Origin: Symbiodinium natans
Taxonomy: Eukaryota > Sar > Dinophyceae > Suessiales > Symbiodiniaceae
DNA length: 64,000 bases
NCBI GenBank assembly: GCA_905221605.1
Contig: CAJNDS010002755.1
Location: 227,501-291,500 of the forward strand
Reading direction: 5' to 3'
Shown here piece by piece: positions 10,815 to 24,252 of this stretch. The notes under the pieces were generated by a model. It ran no database searches, was not told the origin of the DNA, and worked only from the letters and a program-made list of their open reading frames with translations. How positions within the stretch are numbered: position 1 is the stretch's first letter; each line of letters opens with the position of its first letter. Position numbers and translations under genes: made by a program.

Positions 10815-13800
10815 TTGCCTGCTTTTGCCATATGCGGAGTGCGGTAGAGCATGTGCGCCTAAGCGAGGCTAGCATCAGCCTCATGCTTGTTACACGGCAG
10901 CCATGGCCACGCAGCTTGGCCTGACACACTCGGTACTGGTAGGAGACAGGTCGGATAGGTGTTGTGGTGAGTTTCGCAACAGCAGGTCATAAGACGTGAG
11001 ACTTCTCCCCAGCTGCAGGGAAGCAGGCATTGCGAGCTGAAGAGTGAACCGGGAGATTGCAGTAGACACGGTAGACATGGCACAAGCGACTTGTGGCAGG
11101 CCTGGCGAAGCCGAGCTTGCTGAGCAGGGAGCGCAAGGACACCAAGCCACGACTCTACAGTTCTATGTGCCGAGCCCTCGCAGCAACTTTCAAAATGGTT
11201 CGCAGCTTCAGGCACCGGAAGCCAACTTTGGGTTTGATTCTGCAAATTGCAGGACCATGGAGGCTGGCTTGCGGATACCAGGTGATGCCTCGTAGGCCAG
11301 AGGCCATACACAACTCAGGACGCCATGCGATAAGACGCTGGCCTTTGGGGGCATACCTCTACGGCTTTGATTGAGGAGCATTGCTCACTCTCTTCTTCAA
11401 CTGGATTCCGAAGCCGTGCGTGGCACCTCTGCTGCTGCGATGGAAGTGGCCTTAGCGCACATGAACAGCCCGGCAGAGGAGCAGAGCATATCGGAGCATG
11501 GTGCCAAAAAGATTTTCGAAGGTACGGTTCCTACTTTCCGCATATCATCACAGCTGCTGCTCCTTGTCTGCAGTACTTGTCTGAGACAGGCTTCTAGCTT
11601 GAAATGCACACAGTCTTATGGCTTTAAGAGTCCGGAACCTACTTACTGAAGCGTCGCCTGCTGTTACTGCTGTGAGAGGCGAAAGTTCTTATGAGTCGCA
11701 TGTGCTCCTGCATTCTTTCCTTGTGCAAGGTGAGCCCACCGCCTGAGCCCAGTCCGGTGCCGCATGTGCGTTGCCCAAGCCGCGGCACTTCTCACTTGCA
11801 CCTATGCCGCTCATTTGCACGCGGGTGCGTGTGACAGTGTGTACAGAGTGTAGCTGTGTCTCACAGTATCTCTGCCCTCGCCCGAGGCTATGCTAAAGCT
11901 ACGACCTGAGCTGACTGACGAACATGACTTCGTAGTTCGATGTTTGCAGAACATGTTCACGCGGATCATCGTGCACGGGAAGGTGTTGCGACGGCACAAA
12001 GGCACGGCTGCTGTTGTCAAGTTGCTCTGTTTGACGGGTTGCTGTCCGCCAGGATCCTTTTTCAAACTGCCAGGCTTCTCAAACTATCTCTTTCTGGATT
12101 CAGAGGTGCTCATGCGACCTCATCGTGTTATTGGCTCCTCGGGGCACTGGCGTCATAGTGCCTAAAAAGCTGTATGGCCAGCTGTGCTGGTTGTGGGGCT
12201 GCGCAGGGGCTCCCTGACTATCCAAGGCTTTCCCATGGATCAGCCATGGATGCTCGCATGTGGAGGCTACACACCCAGGATCGCAAGTAGCAGCCCCGTT
12301 TTTGCACTTGTTGGAAAATCACAAGGGCAATGCTCATACAGAGGACTTTCCAGAAAAGTCTCGCCTTGACTGGACCCAGCCTGAGCACACAAATGGCTGC
12401 CAATGGAACCAAGGCTCGACAAACGCTCAGAGCATTAACTCTGCTGTTTGCATCATTGGCCATGTTCCCAGCACAAAGACCAACGGAGGAACTCCGGCTG
12501 TGGCAGGGCACAAACGTCGTCCCCCTGAGTTGTCTGTGGGTTTCTGCGGGTTTGCTGGTTTGTTTAAGCGCAGGATCTTACTGCAAGTCTTTGAGCTGAG
12601 AACCTGATCGACTGGTGGCAGCACTCGGCCACACAGAACTTGAAGAAGTGCCTCGCTGACATTGGTCCGGCTACGCCTGCAACCTTCCCCTGTACTCCCG
12701 AGTGATTGAGCCAAAGATTGTTCTCAGGATCTACTTGAATTCGGCTGGTGGGGCCTGGGTTCCACAGCCGGCGGTTCTTGGCGTCGCCAACATTCCTGCG
12801 CACATGAGCAAATACTATGCCCTGGCCCAATGCAGCCTTCCGCCCTCGAAGCGCTCATGTGCTTGCATCATCGTCGGCAGAGGTCGCCTTTGCAGAATCC
12901 ATGACGGATGTCCATAGCCGCGGGCTGAGAAGCCACACTGTCCACCCATACATATCCATGAATCCATGCGCCGGATCGCCCACGACCTATGTTTTGCTCT
13001 GTTCTGAGGCAAGCTGGCCCATGCCGTGATACATGACGTGCAGCGAGCTGAGCCTGGAAGCCGCGGGCACGAGACTACTGTGTAGGCTTTCTCCTGTATC
13101 TGCCCCCGGAGGTGGGAGATGCTGCCCGGCATAACGAAACACACGTTCTTGATCGGGGACCAGGAGGCCTTCTGGGCACAAAGCCTTGCCTCATCTGACA
13201 GACTGCCTCTCGGCTGTCCACTGCCTTTTTCGCTATAAGGCCAAGCCGCTGCCAGTTCGACGGGGTCACCAATTAACGACAGCTGAGGTACGAGGATCAT
13301 ATCGCAGCCTTTGTTCATCCAGTCCACCTTTCAGCGGCTCGGCCTGCGAAACTGGAAAGGTGTGTGTTCGCGACCAGTAAGTAAGCTAGAGTCGCATCAT
13401 CAAGGGTCCGTGGCATCAGCAGATGCTGGACAAGTACCTGGAGGGGCAACCTGGCATCGAAGTTACAAGAAGCCGTGTCGGAGCATTCGCCAAGACAATT
13501 ATGCAAGGCATGTTGACGAGTTCTGACAAATTACATGCTGATCCATTGCGCCGGTCTGAATGGAAAAGAGCCGGCCAACTTGTTGTGAGAGAGGGGAGCG
13601 CAAGGGCAACTTGCGCCCTCATTGCAGCTGCTGAACTGCTGTCCCGGTGAAATGCACGTTTGCTAGGGCAGCGGCTGCTCAGGGAGCCTTGACAAGTGCT
13701 TCGCTGCATGATCGCACTGTGTATCAAATTGGTCCCTTCCTGACCGGTGAGAGTTTTCAGAGTTTCACATCCGGGCAGCAAACATCGGGCGAATCGTGCC

Positions 13801-14753
13801 GCTTTGCTGCACTTAGCTGATGTGCACGTTGCCACATGCCTGTAGTGCATTTCGGGAAAGCAAGGGGAAGGTGTCACCGCCGTTGCGCGTTGAAAAGCTC
13901 TCGAGGGATGTGACAATCAAGGCTACAAGAGCCGGCCTGTTTCTACTTCCCGCCAGCCGAAGACCTTTGGAGCTTGCCGGAACCCAAGTGCCCCTTGGCC
14001 CTTGCTGGAAGCTCCTCCTACAATTAGCCCAGTCCGCAGGCTAATTCATTGAGCTCTTTGAGCTTCCTCAATTTCGCGTGAGCTTTGCCGGTCGCCGAGC
14101 CAGCAGAAGCACAGATTGGCAGATGTTGACAGCTTCTCTGAACTTGTTCGACAACGCATGAGACAAGGCCTGTAGTCGACGCTTCAGCGAAGCCCTTGGA
14201 GGCAGCTAAGGAGACCCCGAAGTTTTGCGTGCCTTTGCCCATCCCTGACGGATTGGACTTGCCAGGCCACTCTCCGAGACTGCAGCTCCTGGAGCCATGC
14301 TAGCCGTTGTCTTCCTACTGGAGGCTTTAGAAAGCTAGAAACCTTTAGACCCATTTTCGACCCTCCCCGGGCCAGCCAGAAGATGTCAGCAAGCAGGTAA
14401 TTCGATTTGCATTGGCTGGCGATGCAGTCGTCAGCTTTAGCTCCGCCACATCCGCGGGCCTCATTCGACCAGGCGTTGCCAAAGGGCTGAGATAAAGCAA
14501 CGTTAAAAAACGCCAAGAAGCGTAATCTTAAAGCATGGTACACTGCGCTGTGGAGATGAATCAAGCTCCAGATGGCCCCCAACAAGAGTGTCTCCAGGAA
14601 CGAGTTTCAAGATCGAGGTCTTCGGAAGCAATTTCGATGAGATCAACGTGGCCCAACTGAGTTCACGACATGTTGACCCGTTGCAGTCAAATATTTGAAC
14701 GGAGCAGGTACTAATTGACTTTGCATGTCAGGACAAGATCCTGTTAGTTCCGA

Positions 14754-14841
14754 ATGGAGTCACGTGCGGAGATCCGGCAACGCCTCCGCGAGGCCCTGGC
14801 CATGAGCTCATGGGCACAGGTGCCGAAAGCAAGTGTCTCAG
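14754..14841 (+). CDS. Possible 5' exon ending in a GTAAGT donor
   Basis: An ATG opens a charged, helical stretch (ESRAEIRQRLREALAMSSW). After 88 bp it meets GTCTCAG|GTAAGTATT, one of the best donor matches in the window. The exon would end in phase 1. The next exon is not fixed; the CYC exon at 15095 lies 250 bp downstream and could belong to the same gene. Confidence 0.4.
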
Positions 14842-15094
14842 GTAAGTATTCCAGCGTAACAGACTACTACAGCCTGGTCTGTGATGGGCAAAGCAGTGCT
14901 GAAAGCTCAGAGGGCTTTGCGGACTTGCGTGCCATCCGAGATGCCCTAGTATTCGTCATTACATCCTGCAGGCCGCTGGGCGCTTGGTATGTGAAGATTT
15001 GTCTGTGTACGAGGTTGGTGGTGAGAAGTCTCGGCTGCTCGGTGTCTTCTCCTTTTCTTACGACGTTTGCGACGGTCAAGCTGGACTTGGGCAG

Positions 15095-15196
15095 GCTGGC
15101 ACCTATACCATCTGCGTCTGCGACGCTTCAGCATTACACCGACCAGGGCCACCCAGTGCAGGCTGGGCGCGCAGACTGTCAGGCATGAATGATTGA
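15095..15196 (+). CDS. CYC-type module exon (AGTYTICVCDAS)
   Basis: Following GGGCAG, the frame reads AGTYTICVCDASALHRPGP. This matches the repeated pattern GxYxxCxC seen elsewhere in the window. The exon probably ends before the stop at 15194. I know no formal family name for the module; I associate it with very large Cys-rich predicted proteins of dinoflagellates. Confidence 0.5.
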   Translation, partial: AGTYTICVCDASALHRPGPPSAGWARRLSGMND

Positions 15197-17980
15197 AGGG
15201 CAGAACCAACTCGGATCCATCCAGACGAGTTTCTGAGTGCAGCAAGTCTTCATCCCCAGAAGGACCTGCCCCCGCCGAGAACGCGACTGACTCGGCCAAT
15301 GACACTGGTCCTACTACGACAACCATGACCTTCACATCGTTGGGGCCTGAGAAGTGGGCTCTGAGTGGGCTCGTTGGATCTGGTTACCGCCTTTCGGCAT
15401 TCTTCTGCGAGGACCGTAACATCATCAGCCTGTATCACTGCGGAGAGATTTTGGCTAGGAGGTGTGTCTTGGCTACTTAGAGCTGTCGCCACCCAGTTGA
15501 GACGCAAGGCAGCCAATGTGCTTGCTGAGATGCCAAGGATAGCACGGGGACGGTGACCGTCAATGGCCCGAGGAGAATAGAACTGCTTCGGTGCACCTGT
15601 CCATAGATGTAGAGTGGCAGCACTGCGTGGAGGAATCAGGGTACGCTGATGGAGCGGGCCGGAACGCCTTTCAGAGTGATCATTTCGGGCAGCAGGCGCG
15701 ATTGAAAGGCTTGCTTCGTGTGGTTGCTCAGAGTCCAGTGCGTGCTTGCTGGCCGCCAGTTTAAGCAGCAGAGATCGCATCCGAATCGTGGATGGCTCGA
15801 CCGACTGCTATGCCGGGCACCTGGAAAATCAGTGGCAAAGCCACGCGCGATCACGCAATAGTCCTACGGTTTGAGTCGAAGACTGTCGACCGTTGACCGT
15901 CATGACTTATTACAGCTTGTCCCGCATGGTTGTACAAAGATCATGGGGCCACAGTGCGGGCTTCCACCCGATTGCACTGAGGACATCGCTGCATCCAAGC
16001 CGATGCACCCTGCAGCACACACCTCGGTCAATGCTCCAGTTCACCACGAAAAGCTAGTAAGCAAGAATTGCATGGGAATGGCCTAGCCTAGACTCCGGCA
16101 CTTGTGCCCGCAAGCTAGCACGCGAACTAGCGAAGCGAGTGGCTCAAAGCAAACGACGCCTCATGGGTTCCGGAGGCCCTTGCCCTCAGGTGGCCACCGA
16201 CTTTCCCTACACAGACCCTTCGGGGCAGAGAGACTCTGGCTTCGACACGAATGAGCGCCTTGACCTTTCTCGACTCGTTCATAACCATCAGGATTGGTGT
16301 TCTCAGATTAACAGTTAGTTGTGGGGAGTTAATTATGCTCTTGGCTCAGGCTGTGGATCTTACATCCGCACGATGTGCAGAGTTCGGGCATAAAGTAAGG
16401 CATACGCTCAGAGTCCTTCCGAAGTCTTGCGAGCGTGCCGTTGCCTGCCCACACCTCGTCTTTGTATAACTTTGCTTGTTGTACATTGTCACCTCGTCTT
16501 TGGCAAAACGTCGGATGCGATCTGAAACCTCCAGCCCAAACTAAGCTCCAAACGCAGCTCATAGCCGGACATCTTACTTCAAGTCCAAATCTAGACGCAT
16601 TCCGGTTAACAAGAACCAGCACCATTCTGAACTTGTGATCCAATCCCTCGTCGAGGGTTTCGTCCGGAGCTCGCGAGACACCTGTCGAATGCTATCGGGT
16701 CGCTGGCACGGCTTTGGGAAGGTTTAGGCTCTCCAGGCCTCGGTTTCGTTCGATCTGGCTTGGCTTGGCCTGATCGGAAGTAGTGGAGTTTTCGCACGGG
16801 CAGCCTGCAACGCGAGCTTGCCTCGGAGAATGCGCCGTCCGCCGTTCTGGCCCCAAACTCACTTTGTCGCAGTTGGTCGAACTGAGCTTGACCGAGCTCA
16901 TGGCTGCACACCTGGCCTGTTTTTCTGTGCCGCTTAGGTGGCGTCGCTCCATCGGTTCATGCCCATTTTTGACTTGACATGTCAAGTCGATGTGCTTCAT
17001 GGCTCGGTCGGGCTTAGCATGGCTCGCGACATTGCCTTCGCACTGTGGACATCCGGGCTCTGATCTGGTGCCAGCCGGGATGGCCGACTGAATTAGCAGG
17101 TAGCAATGGGCGAGTACGTTTCTTTCGGCGACATGCAGATCAATGCCCTCTCTTGCCGTTGGCAAGGATGCTGTGCGTGCTAGACTGTGTGAGAGAGGGG
17201 CAGCACCGCGCCAGAATCAGTGGTTCCGATTTGCAGCAGCTGCCGCTGCGCCGGCATGCTGCGAACTGCCACGTGCACACTCCAAAACATCTCGGGTTTG
17301 TCGACCCAGCAATCGTTCTCGCATGTGAGAAACCCACATCAGCCTTTGTGCGCAAACCTTTTCCAGCACGCGCTACTGTCTAAGGTGCGGCGCTTGAGAC
17401 CAGCATACTGCGACAGTAAACCTGTGCAGCATGTGACCACATAGCAGAACTCCAGGCACCGAATCAGGCTTGCAGCAATTCTTGCAGCCGAGCGAATGTG
17501 CACGTTGACGCGCGCCCGACGAGGTCATGCGAGGTCTGCAGGTCTGCAAAGCAGCCCTGGCACAATCACAAGAACATCCCCCGCAATGATGCAGGGAACA
17601 GTGGAAAACGGTCTAAGTCTAAGAGACTAGCCGAGGCATTCTCTAAGGTGGTTTCCGCATAGCCTCTGTAGTCTTGCCATGCGGAGTGGCCTCTCCGCCC
17701 CCCCCCCCCGCCCCGCATGGCAGAAACGCACGTTTTCATGATGTTATGTGGTGAGAAGAGTTAGCCATACTACTGCAAGTAGCTAGCAATGTTAACTTGG
17801 AGGCAGGTACCGTAAACACATTGTGTTGTGCTGATGGCAAAAGCCGGAAGTAGCATCCAAGGATGTGGGAAAACATCGGCATCACGACTCCTGGCACCTA
17901 CCAAGCCTGGAGCTCATGCAAGATTCTTGCAAAATTTGACGGATTTTCGCAGCTTTTGTCACTCCATCGCGCCTGGACAG
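15197..17980. other. Probable introns; no exon resolved
   Basis: A Thr/Ser-rich plus frame (15193-15480, TGPTTTTMTFTSLGPEKW) may contain coding sequence. The rest shows only overlapping weak frames. A C-tract hairpin lies at 17675-17722. Confidence 0.35.
17675..17722. repeat. Hairpin with 12-C tract in the loop
   Basis: TGCCATGCGG (17675-17684) and CCGCATGGCA (17713-17722) are perfect inverted repeats. The 28-base loop contains a run of 12 C (17698-17709). It could be an intronic structure or a chance product of a C-tract expansion. Confidence 0.6.
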
Positions 17981-18187
17981 GTGTGCTGGTGTTCCGCTGG
18001 CGGGACGATCTCGGGTACGTGCAGCAATGACCAGGAATTCACAACAAATGTCGGGTCCATGGCAGTCGGCACTCGTTGGCTGAGACATGCCTTCTCAACA
18101 GTGCAGTTAGTTGTGTGGCATCCTGGTATCAAGGTTGCAACCCTCGAAGTGGGTGGGCCTACAGCAGGCGTCATCCAGGCCGTGTGA
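17981..18187 (+). CDS. CWC module exon with CSNDQEF signature
   Basis: After GCCTGGACAG the frame reads VCWCSAGGTISGTCSNDQEF, then TTNVGSMAVG. It holds both halves of the module: the CWC core and the C-S-x-D-x-E-F...VG segment. The true 3' splice junction lies before the stop at 18185. Two cysteine pairs suggest a disulphide-stabilised extracellular domain (inference). Confidence 0.55.
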   Translation: MCWCSAGGTISGTCSNDQEFTTNVGSMAVGTRWLRHAFSTVQLVVWHPGIKVATLEVGGPTAGVIQAV

Positions 18188-18390
18188 AGGAAGCATAGGG
18201 AAGCTTCATTCACTGCCCACCTGGGGCAGCGAACAGAGTACCAGCGGTGAATGTCTGTTCTTGCCACGTGCAGTCCTTCGAGTGCATCACTGGCGTTTCG
18301 CCCTTTGAGTGCCCGAGTCGCCACTTGCCTCGGAAAAGCCACGCGCTGCGCGACTCAGGTTGCCTGCACTCTTCCGATTACAGGAGCAGG

Positions 18391-18427
18391 CTTTGCAATG
18401 CTCTGCAATGCTTTGCAATGCTTTGCA
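18391..18427. repeat. Tandem CTTTGCAATG decamer
   Basis: Three full copies and a partial fourth of a ten-base unit, one with a T-to-C change. Confidence 0.8.
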
Positions 18428-18768
18428 CAGGCAGATTTGTAATATTTGGAAGTGGGGAAAGATACTTCTTGATTCTGCAGGCCTAAACAACAATGACCGC
18501 ATCGCCATCATTGCTGACCATCTCGAGCTGGGATCCCAGGTTGACTCCCAAAGGCATACGATGCACTGCGTGCTTTGAAATCCTTCTTTTGCTGACTAGC
18601 AGGTGCGGCTTCGCTCCCCAGTCCAGCGCGGTGGTTGCAGGGGGTAACTTCGCCAATCCCAGAACCAGTGGATCTGCCAAAGCCTTGGGCGTCCTCAACA
18701 TGCCCCCATGATCCCCAATGTCTCGGTGAGTCTGCAAGGATACCCTCTCTCGATTTGGCGGTGTCATC

Positions 18769-18836
18769 ATGGGCCGGCACGGGAACTTCAAAGTTTGCTG
18801 GTGCGGCAGCCTCTCGGCCTGTCACGTACCTTGTTG
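18769..18836 (+). CDS. CWC module exon (GNFKVCWCGSLSAC)
   Basis: The plus frame reads GNFKVCWCGSLSAC, matching GxYxVCWC with Phe for Tyr. Boundaries are approximate; the frame stays open to 19026 but the later part is not module-like. Confidence 0.5.
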
Positions 18837-20441
18837 CGAAGCTGTCCGGTTGTCCGGCATCTCTTTGTCGCAACTGGCGCTTGGTCAAGGCTACGATGAG
18901 ATCAACTGCCCACTTTGTTGCACACAAGTAGATCACTACACGGTCCACGCTGGCAACGTCACGAGTGGCGGCCCGATCCAAGGCCCGTTGCTCAAAGCAA
19001 TCCCAACTCTAAGGGGCAGCAGCTAGATGACTGCAAGATACTGCAAGCAGAGGCCAAATTGACCGGCCACCGGTGGGCGTGCTTGGAGCTTTGCAAAATG
19101 CAGTACAATGATACGAAAAGATGCTGAGAATGACGCGGCATCAGTGTGTGGATAACCGGATAGCCATGGCACAAAAGACACAGTGAGTATCAAGCTCTGC
19201 CGCTGCACGTTGCTCCGAGGCCCTTTGCCTACACGATTTCGGGATGGGGCATGAGCAGCGTTGACAGGAGCAATGACAGCGTATGGTTGTACGGCACCAT
19301 GCCTCAAGCAGCATGCCACCTGTGAGCTGTGAAGGATACGGCTCGTGGACCAAAACGTCATTTGCGGGCGTTCGGGAGCAGAGACGCAGCTGGCTCCTTA
19401 CCGAAACATCCTGCGCGGCAAGAGGCCACAGCAAAAAGTGGCAGGATGTGGCATGTCTTCGCGCACTGAGTTCCCTTGGAATTGAAGCCAGCACGGTGCC
19501 GAACGGACGCTCGCAAATTCTTTCCCATAGATCGGCCCTGATGTGCAACATGGTGCAAAGTCGCAGGTGCAGGACTGTTAGACTGTTCGACTGCAGCCAG
19601 GACCTCCAACGTATACCGAGGGGGACCCTTCCAACCGCACAAGCGCGAGTTGGACTGGCATCGTGGCACCATACTCAGTGTGTCAGTTCGATATGAGTCA
19701 GCTTATTTGCCACGTTCGGTTGTTTGTTTTCTTTTTTATTTAAGTCTTGGTCTTCGCTCTTCGCCTTTGCTCATGCCCAGGTCCGCGAGATGCGAGCCTT
19801 GACTTTGCGATGGAAATCTTCGTGACGTTGCTGTGCAGTTAGCACAAACATGCACGCTGAGGAATCTATCGCGTTTGTTGGTGTGCCCATTTCTACATGG
19901 GGTGCACTTCCGGTGCCCATTTTGCGTCGAGCTCTCACCATGTGTCACACCAGTCGCATACAGCCGCTAGAATCCGCTGGAACAGTTTCAGATTTTTTAT
20001 TTTCCAATGCGAGATGCTGCTGAGGTTAGACATTGGCATCATCAACCCAAGGGGCGCGTCCAACTCCACCTACATCAATGCCATCCCCGGGCGTCGGTGC
20101 CCTACAAGACCTTGGGCGTATGTAGTCTGCCGTACGTACTGTACCCATGTTGATGTACATCTGAGCAGCGTGCGCCGACACACTTCTGAAAGGTCCGTTT
20201 TCTCTCACAGTGAATGCAGCCCCGGGCTCTTACCTCACTGGCGATGACCGCATCAGGACCGTGATGCACGATTGCTGTTTGGGTTGAGGGGTATATGAGA
20301 CGGTATATGGCTGCTAAAGCGGGGACGCCACATGTAAGCAGGGATGAGAAGTCTCGTCCTTGTTTTTTTGGCACATCTTTATTGCCTCGAAGGATTGTGC
20401 GGTCAGAGGTGCCAGGAGCCTGGCAGACCCCGAGCGATGTG

Positions 20442-20499
20442 AGCTTGCGAGGCTTGCGAGGCTTGCGAGGCTTGCGAGGCTTGCGAGGCTTGCGAGGCT
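20442..20499. repeat. (GCTTGCGAG)n nine-base tandem repeat
   Basis: About six near-perfect copies of a nine-base unit. All frames stay open through it and give Leu-Arg-Gly or Ala-Arg-Leu repeats, which is why several spurious frames overlap here. Confidence 0.9.
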
Positions 20500-21071
20500 A
20501 GCCCGGACTGAGGTCAGATGGAAAGTGCGGAGGCTTCGGCACATCTGCTGCCAGCTAAGCTCGGAGTTTGCGGGGAGGCAACATCAAGCAGCCAATCTCG
20601 TAAGACTTAAGAGCTGAGGAGCACTCGCCCTCAGTGGCGGCTCTAGCGTGCTGGCCCACATGTGAAGATTCTCCCGTCTGGGGAGCTTGCTCCTAAGACG
20701 TTCGGCCCTGCAGATGGTAAGCCCGACTCTGCCTGACCTGCACAAGTTAGATTTCGACCTTTTCAGTCCCAGACCCGAGGCCCCTGAGATGGGCCCAGAC
20801 AACGAAACAGAGACTTGGGATCCTGTACTCATCATGGAGAGCCCGTCGCTCGGTACATCTCCACTGCTCAAAGGGGCTTTAGCCGCTCTACAGCAGAACG
20901 CCAGGCGGGACTTACAACATCTGCTGGTGCAACTCCGGGCAAGGCTCCTCGCATGCTTTTGAATCCCGTGCTGTGTCTTCGCATGTGGCGGCACTACCGA
21001 AACATTCAGCGCAGCCACCTTGCCGACTTGAGGGTGACGAGGGCCCAAGTTCAAGTAGTGGATTGTGGCAG

Positions 21072-21129
21072 GTGGCTGTGACAGCGATGAGGACTTCTCC
21101 TTCAAAGCCGGCATCTCTGCTGCAAGCAG
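21072..21129 (+). CDS. Micro-exon, CDSDEDF half of the CYC module
   Basis: A 58-bp exon is bounded by GTGGCAG| and |GTATGATC. It reads GCDSDEDFSFKAGISAAS, the counterpart of CSNDQEFTTNVGSMAV at 18 kb. It enters and leaves in phases that fit a spliced chain. A companion CYC half should lie upstream, possibly near 20950. Confidence 0.5.
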
Positions 21130-22114
21130 GTATGATCAGCATAGCATAGCTAGTTTGATGTGCTAGTTACAATCTGCTAACGACTGTACTAGCTGGCCGT
21201 CGCTGTCGCAGCAGTGCAACGCATAGGGCATAGAACAAGTATAGTACCGGCTCGTGATCTCTTTAAAGTAGAGATACCCAAGGTATGATCATGGCGAATG
21301 GCGTGCTTGAGCCCTGGAAAGCGCTTCGTAAGGGCACTGGCACCCCGAGCTAGAACTTATCAACAACATGCCCCCAGGAATATCGGCCAACATTGGCACT
21401 GCGCCGCCTACTTTCCTTGCACCGTCGAAATCCAGATGTCAGGCTCTCGAGTGCCATAAGCTGCCATAGGAGCACCACCCCAATGGTTGATGACATAGTC
21501 ATGAACTCATTGGGCCGAGCTCGGGTTGGATCCCCGACCAGATATCTTGCAAGGCCTTCCATGATCATAGGTTCCGAGAAAGAACGGAAAGTGCTGCATA
21601 GCCCCACTTAGGCCAAGTGACAGAGCACATTAGCTCCATGACAGAATGTGCAACAAATCTTTTGCGCGAGGGAGCCGCCAAGCATGTCTGAAGACGTTAC
21701 TCGCATCCTTGGTTTGCAGATGGCCTTGCCTCTGGAGATTACCTGCAGTTGGTCACCGCAGCTCCGGGCCGCATGCTTAAGGCAGACACTGGATGACCAA
21801 ACGGTGACGACATTGGACGCCAACATGCTCAGGTGCCCGGTGCGGCGCAGAGAGCAGGGCAGCTGCAACAAGCTTCACGAGGGGCACACGTGTTAGTGGT
21901 TACTCCGGTGCTGCCAGCCGGCTTATCCTGTTGCTTTGCTCTTTGCACGTGAAGGTGGATGAATTCTGTCTGTCCTTGATGCCAGGCAAGGACACAAGCG
22001 GGCAAGACGTCGTTATGTTCGAGTTTGGCTCCCCATCAGCATGACGCCTGGCTTCTAGGGCCTGCTGCCTTGATACCTCTGCCAGCAAAAGGCAGCAAAA
22101 AGTGTCTTCCACAG

Positions 22115-22148
22115 GCTCCAGGTATCTACCTCGCCTGCTACTGTCAAG
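22115..22148 (+). CDS. Micro-exon, APGIYLACYCQ
   Basis: CTTCCACAG| precedes APGIYLACYCQ, and CAAG|GCACAG gives a GC donor. The exon is 34 bp and ends in phase 1. The motif is a clear PGxYxxCYC match. The frame remains open to 22210, so a longer exon is possible. Confidence 0.5.
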
Positions 22149-24252
22149 GCACAGTGCCGGCCTCACCTACCACTGACTTGTTGGATGAACCAGGGGGCCT
22201 GAAATCATGAATGCTCAGACAACTTCTGGCTAAGATCTGCAGAACAAGCTCTGTGACTGACCTCGACTTCTTCCAGCAAGCAGGGCAGGCAGCCTGCCAA
22301 AGCATGATGGGTGGAGAAGTGAGATGAACCGAGAAAAGGTAGACTCAGGTAGACTCAACAGACTTTAGGCCCCAAGCCTTCTCTTCCAAACCTATGAATA
22401 TGAAAGGTCACGGTGATGGGACTGCAGGGCCGCGACGACTACCACAAATGCTACCTGCCACTTCCTGAGTCTTCCGATGAATTCGGCTCGGCCGTGCGCA
22501 CGATGAGAACAAACCCCAAGAATCTCCAAACAACTCCAAGAAACCACCGAGGCGCAGCTCCTGCCAGCTGAACATACGAGGCGCAGGACTGGACGCTCAA
22601 GACGCCGTCGCCCCAGACACCTGGCCAAAGAATGCTGCTTTTCGAGCGAGATGTGCCTGAGGCTCTGATGCTCTTGGATCCAATGGATAATTGTGGCCAG
22701 ACTGGCACTCCAGTGAGCTTCAGCCTTGATGGGCATCAGACTCAGGAAGTACAAGAAAAGATTTGTGAAGCTTGATGTCATGGCCCTGGCTGGCACATGT
22801 TCAGGCCACGGTTCTTCACCAGCGGTGGGGACAGGCAGCGACCCCATGCCTCCATGGGGTTCTCAGCGGTTTTTGTCTAGCGCAAGGCGCAAGAACAGTT
22901 TAATTAGGCAGCAGTGTGGAGACGGTGACGACCACGACTAGCAGCCAAGAATCATCATGGGTAAGAAGAGCTGGTGAGGGCGACTGCAGCATGTGTGAGT
23001 CGTGAGACACATTGCTCAATTGGCGATTGCAGGCTTTTCATTGGCAATCTCACTTCCACAAGCAATGAAGGTGCGGTGCAAGAACGATGTGCTTTGTCGA
23101 CAAAATTTGCCCCGACGCAGAACCATCTTCAGAATACTGCATGTTCTTGGGCAAGCATGACGCTGCATCATCATCCGTCCCCCTCTAGCCGACTCTAGCT
23201 GCTTTTTGCAGAGCTGTGCCGAGCTGCGCAGGCCTGGAGAGTTGGACGTTTACCCTCGGCACTCCGATTCGCACCGGAAGACACCGAGTGCCAAAGCCCC
23301 AAGTTGCCCAGGTTCTCCAGCTGTGCGGAAGATGCTTGCGTACTTAGGTGCTACTGCAGCCGCGGGCGAGCCAGCAGCGGCATGTGCGAGAACAGGGCAG
23401 ACTTTGACCAAGCCGCAGGCAGGTTGTCAATAGTCGTTAAAGTCTCTCCTGGCATGTTTTGCCCTTGACTTCAAAAGGAAGATGTGGGAGTTTTTGGGTG
23501 TTCCTTCGGCATTCAATTGTTCGTCTCAGGCGAGCTCTTCATCCGTGGGTCCGAGTTCAATTCAGAACTCCGCTGTGAGCAGGGGGAGTTCAGCTCTCAG
23601 CACCGGGCGAGAATTTGCGGGGAGCTTCTTCAGGAGAATGTCAAATGAGCACACTGAGTACACTGGGCTCTTTCAAGCAGCCAACGTAGTGGCCATATGC
23701 GGTCTGCAGACAAAAGTGTCTTGAGGCTCTGCACGATCACAGCTCGCGGAGCGCAGTTTGATGCATTGGACCGGATGGTGTTGCTGAAGGACTGCCGCGC
23801 CCCTTGCAATGGCATCACTGGCCTCCGAGACCGCATGACGGTGATTCGTGGAAGGACGGTACCGGCCACCACTGCGGAATGGCTCCTGCCTCACAACGTA
23901 ATTGTACTGAAAGCTGTTTTGTTCGCTTTGGCGACCGGCTGCGAGGTGAACGGTGGACAGTATCCTTCCTGGGCTACCCCCCTGACGCCCGAGAACATTC
24001 AACCTGATGCTGGGGCTTGGGAGTGTTGTGAAGTCGCTGTTCTTGGATTCCAGGGGCCTCCGGGTCTTCACAATTGGAATACGCTAGAATAGATAGAGTC
24101 AGATAGAAGGCCATCATTCCAGATCTTTGGGCCGCGACGTGGCGTATTGCCAATGTGCGCCGGGGTGCTCAGACTTGGGGGCTCGGCGCAGAGGAAGCTT
24201 CGGGGATCAATGAAACTATGGGGAACCTGGATGTTGCAAGCTCCCACTCCAG
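22149..24252. other. Intervening DNA with one candidate exon
   Basis: The frame at 23697-24092 (131 aa, including VLLKDCRAPCNGITGLRDRM) is protein-like and may be part of the modular gene, but I cannot place its splice sites. No other gene is visible. Confidence 0.3.

Larger units (their letters stand above)
5290..14753. other. Long stretch without an identifiable gene
   Basis: Many 60-150 aa frames overlap on both strands but none shows a family I recognise. The most protein-like are 6122-6481 (minus) against 6257-6667 (plus), a coiled-coil-like plus-strand stretch at 7870-8150 (KKKEEADLAAARW, AERLRQKVAGYDLALRR), 9160-9570 (plus), 11371-11520 (plus) and 11890-12165 (plus). Some may be exons of split genes, but splice sites could not be fixed. 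Confidence 0.4.

Noticed and set aside
20295-20617. Leu-Arg-Gly and Ala-Arg-Leu repeat proteins
   Set aside because: Products of a nine-base tandem repeat that is open in every frame.
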